NCBI GenBank assembly: GCA_045613165.1
Contig: JAZLAK010000027.1
Span: 1 to 17,919 of the forward strand
Direction of reading: 5' to 3'
Source: UMGS1124 sp045613165
GTDB taxonomy: Bacteria > Bacillota_I > Bacilli_A > RF39 > UBA660
DNA length: 17,919 bases
Part shown: positions 14,179 to 17,919 of the stretch, in pieces
Layout of the letters: the number at the start of each line of letters is the position of its first letter
How positions within the stretch are numbered: the stretch's first letter is position 1
Program-made: the position numbers and the translations under genes
Notes under the pieces: model-generated
Databases searched by the model: none
What the model was told of the DNA's origin: nothing
What the model saw: the letters and a program-made list of their open reading frames with translations, nothing else

Positions 14179-14205
14179 AAGGTAGACATTCAAATTGAAA
14201 TGTTC
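14179..14205 (-). repeat. Right arm of the 26/27-bp imperfect inverted repeat
   Basis: Reverse complement of the left arm at 13987-14012 with about four differences. Part of it (TAGACAT, 14183-14189) can instead pair with ATGTCTA at 14165-14171, so two alternative folds compete around the terminator. Confidence 0.75.
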
Positions 14206-14215
14206 TACTACATTA

Positions 14216-14244
14216 AGTTTATCATAATTTATTTATGTTGTAAA
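14216..14244 (-). promoter_or_regulatory. Candidate promoter of the antisense RNA
   Basis: On the minus strand: -35 TTTACA (14239-14244), 17-bp spacer, -10 TAAACT (14216-14221) preceded by TGA (extended -10). It begins just after the pta stop. The -10 is only 4/6, so this is tentative. Confidence 0.4.
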
Positions 14245-14251
14245 TTATTTA

Positions 14252-15244
14252 TTATTTTGATTGATTACATGTAATTGCTATAGCACCAACTATATCTTCG
14301 TAATTACACCCTCTAGACAAATCATTTATAGGTTTTCTTATACCTTGAGTTATAGGTCCGTAAGCTTTGGCATTAGCCATACGTTCTGTTATTTTGTAAG
14401 CAATATTACCTGCGTCTAAATCAGGGAATATTAATATGTTTGCATCTCCTTGAATTTTAGAAGTAGGGAACTTTGATTTTGTAATGCTAGGTATAATAGC
14501 AGCATCTAATTGTAGTTCTCCATCAGCTATTATATCAGGGTAAGTTTCTTTAAAAGTTTTAACAGCATTTTGTACTTTATATACATCTTCGCATTTGCTA
14601 GAACCATTTGTAGAGTGAGATAAGAATGCAATTTTAGGAGTATCTCCAACTAGTTGTTCAAATGTTTTGCTAGAAGAATATGCGATATTAACTAATTCTT
14701 CACTAGTAGGATTTTGTATCATTCCGCAGTCAGAGTATATAAATAATCCATTACTCCCTAAATCTTTATTATCTAATTCCATTAAGAAGAATGAAGAAAC
14801 TATTTTAGAATCAGGTGCAGTTTTAACTGTTTGTAATGCTGCACGAAGTACGTCACTTGAAGAATGTGTAGCACCAGCAACTAAACCATCAGCATAATCA
14901 GCGTAAACTAACATATCTCCAAAGTATAAATAATCATTTTCTATTATATTTTTCGCTTCTTCGTAAGTTAATCCTTTATGACTCCTTAATTCAAAAAAAT
15001 TATCTATTAATTCATTTGTTAAATCGCTTGTTTTTGGATCTATTATTTTTATATTATCTAATTTTATATTATTTTTAGTAGCTAACTCATTTATTTCGTT
15101 CTCGTTACCAACTAATATAATATTTGCAAAATCTTTTTCTATTACAGATTCTGCTGCTTTTAAAGTTCTTAAATCATCTGTTTCTACTAAACAAATTGTT
15201 TTTTTATTAAGTTTTGCATTATTTATTAATTTATCTATTATCAT
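14252..15244 (-). CDS. pta: Phosphate acetyltransferase
   Basis: The 330-residue enzyme interconverts acetyl-CoA and acetyl phosphate in acetate fermentation. Single-domain Pta features are present: the N-terminal IIDKLINNAKL start, DDLRTLKAAE, GLVAGATHSSSDVLRAAL at about 130-147, the middle FLSHSTNGS and DGELQLDAA segments, and a C-terminal NILIFPDLDAGNIAYKITER followed by AYGPITQGIRKPINDLSRG. Length is typical (about 325-330). The start chosen is ATG at 15242-15244, because AGGTGA lies about five bases before it; a further upstream ATG at 15260-15262 would add six residues and has no ribosome site. It lies 54 bp downstream of mgtE on the same strand and may be co-transcribed. Acetate kinase is not in the window. 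Confidence 0.95.
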   Translation of the reverse strand: MIIDKLINNAKLNKKTICLVETDDLRTLKAAESVIEKDFANIILVGNENEINELATKNNIKLDNIKIIDPKTSDLTNELIDNFFELRSHKGLTYEEAKNIIENDYLYFGDMLVYADYADGLVAGATHSSSDVLRAALQTVKTAPDSKIVSSFFLMELDNKDLGSNGLFIYSDCGMIQNPTSEELVNIAYSSSKTFEQLVGDTPKIAFLSHSTNGSSKCEDVYKVQNAVKTFKETYPDIIADGELQLDAAIIPSITKSKFPTSKIQGDANILIFPDLDAGNIAYKITERMANAKAYGPITQGIRKPINDLSRGCNYEDIVGAIAITCNQSK

Positions 15245-15260
15245 TTCAATCACCTTTAAC

Positions 15261-15290
15261 ATTTTATCATTATATAAATATATTTGTAAA
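15261..15290 (-). promoter_or_regulatory. Possible internal promoter of pta
   Basis: On the minus strand: TTTACA (15285-15290), 18-bp spacer, TAAAAT (15261-15266) with an extended TGA. The predicted start would fall at the ribosome site of pta, which argues against strong use. Confidence 0.25.
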
Positions 15291-15298
15291 ACCTTTTA

Positions 15299-16633
15299 TT
15301 ATATTCCTAATAGTAGAGTTGCAATTTTAAAGTAAGTAATTAGTGATATTGCATCAACTATTGTTGTTATAAATGGACTAGCCATAACTGCTGGATCTAG
15401 TTTTAATTTTTTTGCTAATATTGGTAAAACGCATCCTATAATTTCTGCCAGTATGATAGTAACTATAATTGTTAGAGATACAACTAAAGATACTAATAAG
15501 CTAATTTTATCTAATAATATTAATTTTAAGAAGTTAACTAGCGCTAAAGTAATACCTATAAGTATTGAAACTTTACCTTCTTTAAATATTATTTTAAATA
15601 TATCTTTAAATTCAATTTCTTCTAGTGAAAGTCCTCTTATTATTGTTACACTAGATTGTCCTCCGGCATTTCCTCCGGTATTCATTAACATTGGAATGAA
15701 TGAAGTAAGTATTACATATGTTGCTAAACTTTCTTCGTAATGTTGTATTATTTTACCAGTGAATGTTGCTGATATCATTAATAATAATAACCATGGGATA
15801 CGGCTTTTATAAATATCTAAAATAGATAATTTTAGATATGGTTTTTCAGTAGGGACGATAGCGGCCATTTTTTCAATATCTTCTGTGGTTTCTTCTTCTA
15901 AGATATCTATGATATCGTCGATTGTAATTATTCCTACTAATCTATTTTCACTATCAGTTACTGGTATACTTGTTAAGTCATAATCTTGCATTATGTTAGC
16001 AACTTCTTCTTGATCAGTATGAGTATTAACACTTATTACGTTGTTATCCATTATATTTTTAATTTTTTTATTAGGTTGATTTAATATTATATCTTTTAAG
16101 TTTACACTTCCTAATAGAATTCTATCGTTGCTAATAACGTAACTTGTTTCAATAGATTCTTGAACGCTTGCTATTTTTCTTATACGTTTTAAAGCTTCGC
16201 TAATTGTACTTTCAGCTTTTAAATCAATTAATTCGACTGTCATAATACTTCCAGCAGAATTTTCTGGATAGTTTAAAAGACTGTTTATATCATTTCTAGT
16301 TTGTTTATCTACATTGTTTAAAATCTTTTTTACTATATTGCTTGGTAGTTCATCTAGTAAGTCAACTGCATCGTCAGCATATAAATTTTTGATTATGCTA
16401 ACTTGTTCTTTGTCTGTTAATTTACTAATTAATTTTTGTTGTAAGTCGATATCGAGGTATGAAAAAACATTAGCAGCTTTATCTTTGTTTAATAGTCTAA
16501 ATATTTTTAATAAATGTTCTTCTTCAAATTCATTTAATATATCTGCTATATCAACATCATTTAATTCTATTAATATTTTTTTTATTTCAGCGTAGTTATT
16601 TTCGTTAAATAATTCTAATATTTTTTCATTCAT
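15299..16633 (-). CDS. mgtE: Magnesium transporter MgtE
   Basis: The 444-residue MgtE-type Mg2+ channel has the full domain order. A cytoplasmic N-terminal helical domain spans about 1-125 (repeats such as DVDIADILNEF and DAVDLLDELP). Two CBS domains follow at about 130-255 (the second carries YDLTSIPVTD and GIITIDDIIDILEEE). The membrane domain runs from about 275 to the end with five expected helices, including the family segments GGNAGGQSS and LDPAVMASPFITTIVDA, whose D is the pore-site aspartate in this family. Mg2+ binding between the N and CBS domains normally closes the pore when internal Mg2+ is high. The start ATG (16631-16633) has GGGTGAT upstream. The leader is only about 10-15 nt, so no Mg2+ riboswitch is present. 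Confidence 0.95.
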   Translation of the reverse strand: MNEKILELFNENNYAEIKKILIELNDVDIADILNEFEEEHLLKIFRLLNKDKAANVFSYLDIDLQQKLISKLTDKEQVSIIKNLYADDAVDLLDELPSNIVKKILNNVDKQTRNDINSLLNYPENSAGSIMTVELIDLKAESTISEALKRIRKIASVQESIETSYVISNDRILLGSVNLKDIILNQPNKKIKNIMDNNVISVNTHTDQEEVANIMQDYDLTSIPVTDSENRLVGIITIDDIIDILEEETTEDIEKMAAIVPTEKPYLKLSILDIYKSRIPWLLLLMISATFTGKIIQHYEESLATYVILTSFIPMLMNTGGNAGGQSSVTIIRGLSLEEIEFKDIFKIIFKEGKVSILIGITLALVNFLKLILLDKISLLVSLVVSLTIIVTIILAEIIGCVLPILAKKLKLDPAVMASPFITTIVDAISLITYFKIATLLLGI

Positions 16634-16650
16634 CTATATCACCCAATTTC

Positions 16651-16656
16651 ATTATA
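16651..16656 (-). promoter_or_regulatory. -10 box of the mgtE promoter
   Basis: A perfect minus-strand TATAAT lies 17 nt before the mgtE ATG. No good -35 is seen 16-18 bp upstream, where only T-rich sequence is found. Confidence 0.5.
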
Positions 16657-16694
16657 CTATAGTTTTTTTATGAAAAAAAATAATTTGTGTAAAA

Positions 16695-16722
16695 TTAGCA
16701 CTCATATATTGACAAGTGCTAA
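16695..16722. promoter_or_regulatory. CIRCE operator 1 (HrcA binding site), one base longer than usual
   Basis: The arms TTAGCACT (16695-16702) and AGTGCTAA (16715-16722) are perfect inverted repeats and match the CIRCE consensus TTAGCACTC-N9-GAGTGCTAA. The gap between them is 12 bp instead of 11. The -35 box lies inside it, so bound HrcA would block RNA polymerase. Confidence 0.93.
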
Positions 16723-16737
16723 GCATAATATTATAAT
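16709..16737 (+). promoter_or_regulatory. Consensus promoter of the hrcA heat-shock operon
   Basis: -35 TTGACA (16709-16714), 17-bp spacer, -10 TATAAT (16732-16737): a full consensus match. The predicted start near 16744 is inside the second CIRCE. Confidence 0.93.
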
Positions 16738-16741
16738 GGAG

Positions 16742-16768
16742 TTAGCACTAAGAAAGAAAGTGTGCTAA
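16742..16768. promoter_or_regulatory. CIRCE operator 2
   Basis: TTAGCACTA (16742-16750), a 9-bp spacer, and GTGTGCTAA (16760-16768) form a 27-bp site with the standard spacing. Each arm has a substitution relative to consensus, so binding may be weaker than at operator 1. It covers the predicted transcription start and first bases of the mRNA. Confidence 0.9.
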
Positions 16769-16784
16769 TAAGGATGGTGATCTT

Positions 16785-17777
16785 GTGGGAGATAGACAAA
16801 ATAGATTATTGAAAGCTATTGTAGAATCCTATATTAAGAATGTAAAACCAGTTGGTTCTAAGTCACTATGTGAAATGTTTGATTGTTCAAGTGCAACAAT
16901 TAGAAATGATATGAGTTATCTAGAAGAGTTAGGTTATTTAGAAAAAACTCATACTAGTAGTGGTAGAGTTCCGAGTGAAAAAGGATATAACTATTATGTA
17001 GAAAATTTAATGAAACCAAAAGAGATAACTGGTGAGGATTTATTGAAACTTCAAACAATACTTAATAATAAAGATTTAGTTTTAACAGATGCAATAAATA
17101 AGTGTATGGAAATTATTAGTGATATAACAAATTATACAAGTATTGTTTTAGGTAAGAGTAGTGAAAATAATATATTAAAACAAATTAGTATAATTCCAAT
17201 AGATCAAAAAAGGGTAGTAGCAGTTTTAGTAACTAATACTGGACATGTAGAGAATAAACAAGTTATTATTCCTGATGATATCAGTATTAAAGAAGTTGTT
17301 AAAACTTGTGAGATAGTTAATAAGTCATTAACTGGAACGCCTTTAAATGAGGTGTTAGAAAAATTGGAATTTGAAATTAAACCAGAGATTGCTAAAACAA
17401 TGGCTAAGTATGAAGAGTTATGTAGTTTCTTCTATGATGCTTTTTCTGACTTTCAAGATAAAGCAAATGATGATGTATTTTTTGGAGGAAAAACAAATAT
17501 ACTTAAGCAACCAGAATATAATGAACCAGAAAAGATAAAAGAAATAATTAGTAAATTAGAGAATGTAGAATTAGTAAAGAATATTGAGACTGATGATAAA
17601 GAAATAAAAGTGTATATTGGAAATGAAAATAATTTTGATCCTGATACAACAGTAATCAAAACTAGTTATAATGTTAATGGTGAAGTTGGAACACTTGCTA
17701 TTATTGGTCCTAAGAGAATGGAATATGATAAAGTTGTTACTTTACTAAATTTCTTGAAGAACTACATAGAAAGGTAA
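16785..17777 (+). CDS. hrcA: Heat-inducible transcription repressor HrcA
   Basis: The 330-residue HrcA binds CIRCE elements and represses chaperone operons; GroEL-assisted folding normally sets its activity. The N-terminal winged helix (about 1-75) shows LLKAIVESYIKNVKPVGSKS, SSATIRNDMSYLEELGYLEK and HTSSGRVPSEKGYNYYV, all hallmark segments. The rest is the GAF-like dimerisation region with an inserted segment, ending in GTLAIIGPKRMEYDKVVTLL. The length is near the usual 340. The start is GTG at 16785, preceded by GGTGA four to five bases upstream. Two CIRCE sites in its own promoter imply autoregulation. The next gene starts three bases after its stop. Confidence 0.96.
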   Translation: MGDRQNRLLKAIVESYIKNVKPVGSKSLCEMFDCSSATIRNDMSYLEELGYLEKTHTSSGRVPSEKGYNYYVENLMKPKEITGEDLLKLQTILNNKDLVLTDAINKCMEIISDITNYTSIVLGKSSENNILKQISIIPIDQKRVVAVLVTNTGHVENKQVIIPDDISIKEVVKTCEIVNKSLTGTPLNEVLEKLEFEIKPEIAKTMAKYEELCSFFYDAFSDFQDKANDDVFFGGKTNILKQPEYNEPEKIKEIISKLENVELVKNIETDDKEIKVYIGNENNFDPDTTVIKTSYNVNGEVGTLAIIGPKRMEYDKVVTLLNFLKNYIER

Positions 17778-17780
17778 TAT

Positions 17781-17919
17781 ATGAAAGAAGAAATAAAAGA
17801 TATAGAAAATATCGAAGAATTGGAAAAAGAAGAAATAGGGGAAGAAACTTCAAAAAAAGAAAAGAAAAATAAAGATAGTAAAAAGAGTGAAAAACTTGAA
17901 CTTGAAATAGAAAAACTTA
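17781..17919 (+). CDS. grpE: Probable GrpE nucleotide exchange factor, N-terminal fragment cut by the window edge
   Basis: Only 46 codons are visible, with no stop. They encode a highly charged, Glu/Lys-rich segment (MKEEIKDIENIEELEKEEIG onward, ending KLELEIEKL) that fits the disordered start and beginning coiled coil of GrpE, the DnaK exchange factor. The call rests mainly on position: it follows hrcA by three bases in a CIRCE-controlled operon, and hrcA-grpE-dnaK is the standard order in Bacillota. No diagnostic GrpE motif is inside the window. The ribosome site AAGG is within the hrcA end. Confidence 0.7.
   Translation, partial: MKEEIKDIENIEELEKEEIGEETSKKEKKNKDSKKSEKLELEIEKL

Larger units (their letters stand above)
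14137..14209 (-). ncRNA. Candidate antisense RNA opposite the 3' end of the peptide transcript
   Basis: A predicted minus-strand transcript of about 73 nt would run from near 14209 (promoter 14216-14244) to the terminator ending near 14138. Its 5' part contains the right inverted-repeat arm, and its 3' part is the terminator hairpin. It would be fully complementary to the 3' part of any plus-strand transcript reading past 14138, as RatA is to txpA mRNA. The RNA is predicted, not observed. Confidence 0.3.

Noticed and set aside
14667..14897. Plus-strand ORF inside pta, and similar plus-strand ORFs inside mgtE (15453-15740, 16314-16595)
   Set aside because: These lie opposite well-conserved minus-strand genes, and their compositions mirror those genes. 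They have no ribosome sites.
16634..16694. Mg2+-sensing M-box riboswitch upstream of mgtE
   Set aside because: The leader between the -10 box and the ATG is far too short, and no stem system is present.
16670..16768. A 32-codon plus-strand ORF overlapping both CIRCE sites
   Set aside because: It has no ribosome site and lies across a promoter and operators. Its first half is upstream of the predicted transcription start, so it is a chance reading of regulatory DNA.

Overview
The window is a very AT-rich bacterial chromosome segment. AT-biased codons (AAA, TTA, ATT, GAA), GG-rich Shine-Dalgarno sites, sigma-A-type promoters and short hairpin-plus-U-run terminators suggest a Bacillota lineage close to the Mollicutes (an uncultured, low-GC, probably host-associated Bacilli-type organism). 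TGA is used as a stop (trmK and ku end on it) and tryptophan is TGG, so this is genetic code 11, not the Mycoplasma code. The organism assignment is inference from composition and gene order.

Layout. (1) 36-817, minus: an MvaI/BcnI-type restriction endonuclease gene broken by a one-base frameshift in an A6 run, with its ribosome binding site inside a hairpin. (2) 1009-2057, minus: six tRNA genes (transcribed in the order Lys-CTT, Ile-GAT, Glu-TTC, Glu-TTC, a CAT tRNA, Leu-TAG) in four transcription units, each with a promoter; a 117-bp unit carrying tRNA-Glu plus its terminator is present twice, identically. (3) 2116-3434: trigger factor (tig) with its own promoter and terminator. (4) 3452-5958: lemA and a DUF2207 membrane protein, separated by an intercistronic terminator. 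(5) 5960-11232: a compact operon dnaG-rpoD-trmK-ku-ligD, joining the primase/sigma-A core to a two-gene NHEJ set. (6) 11236-13920: an adenylate-forming acyl-CoA ligase-like enzyme plus a CoA-acyltransferase-like protein with an altered active-site motif. (7) 13921-14251: a 331-bp interval between convergent units. It holds a promoter, a 27-residue hydrophobic peptide ORF, a 26/27-bp imperfect inverted repeat around it, and an opposing promoter and terminator. This resembles a type I toxin-antitoxin locus and is the best candidate for something undescribed. (8) 14252-16656, minus: mgtE then pta. (9) 16695-17919: hrcA with two CIRCE operators around a consensus promoter, followed by the start of a gene that is probably grpE.

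How the genes fit together: most of the window is housekeeping (translation, protein folding, replication priming, transcription, Mg2+ uptake, acetyl-CoA/acetyl-phosphate exchange). The accessory content is the decayed or switchable restriction gene, the Ku/ligase pair, the acyl ligase/acyltransferase pair and the putative small toxin locus.
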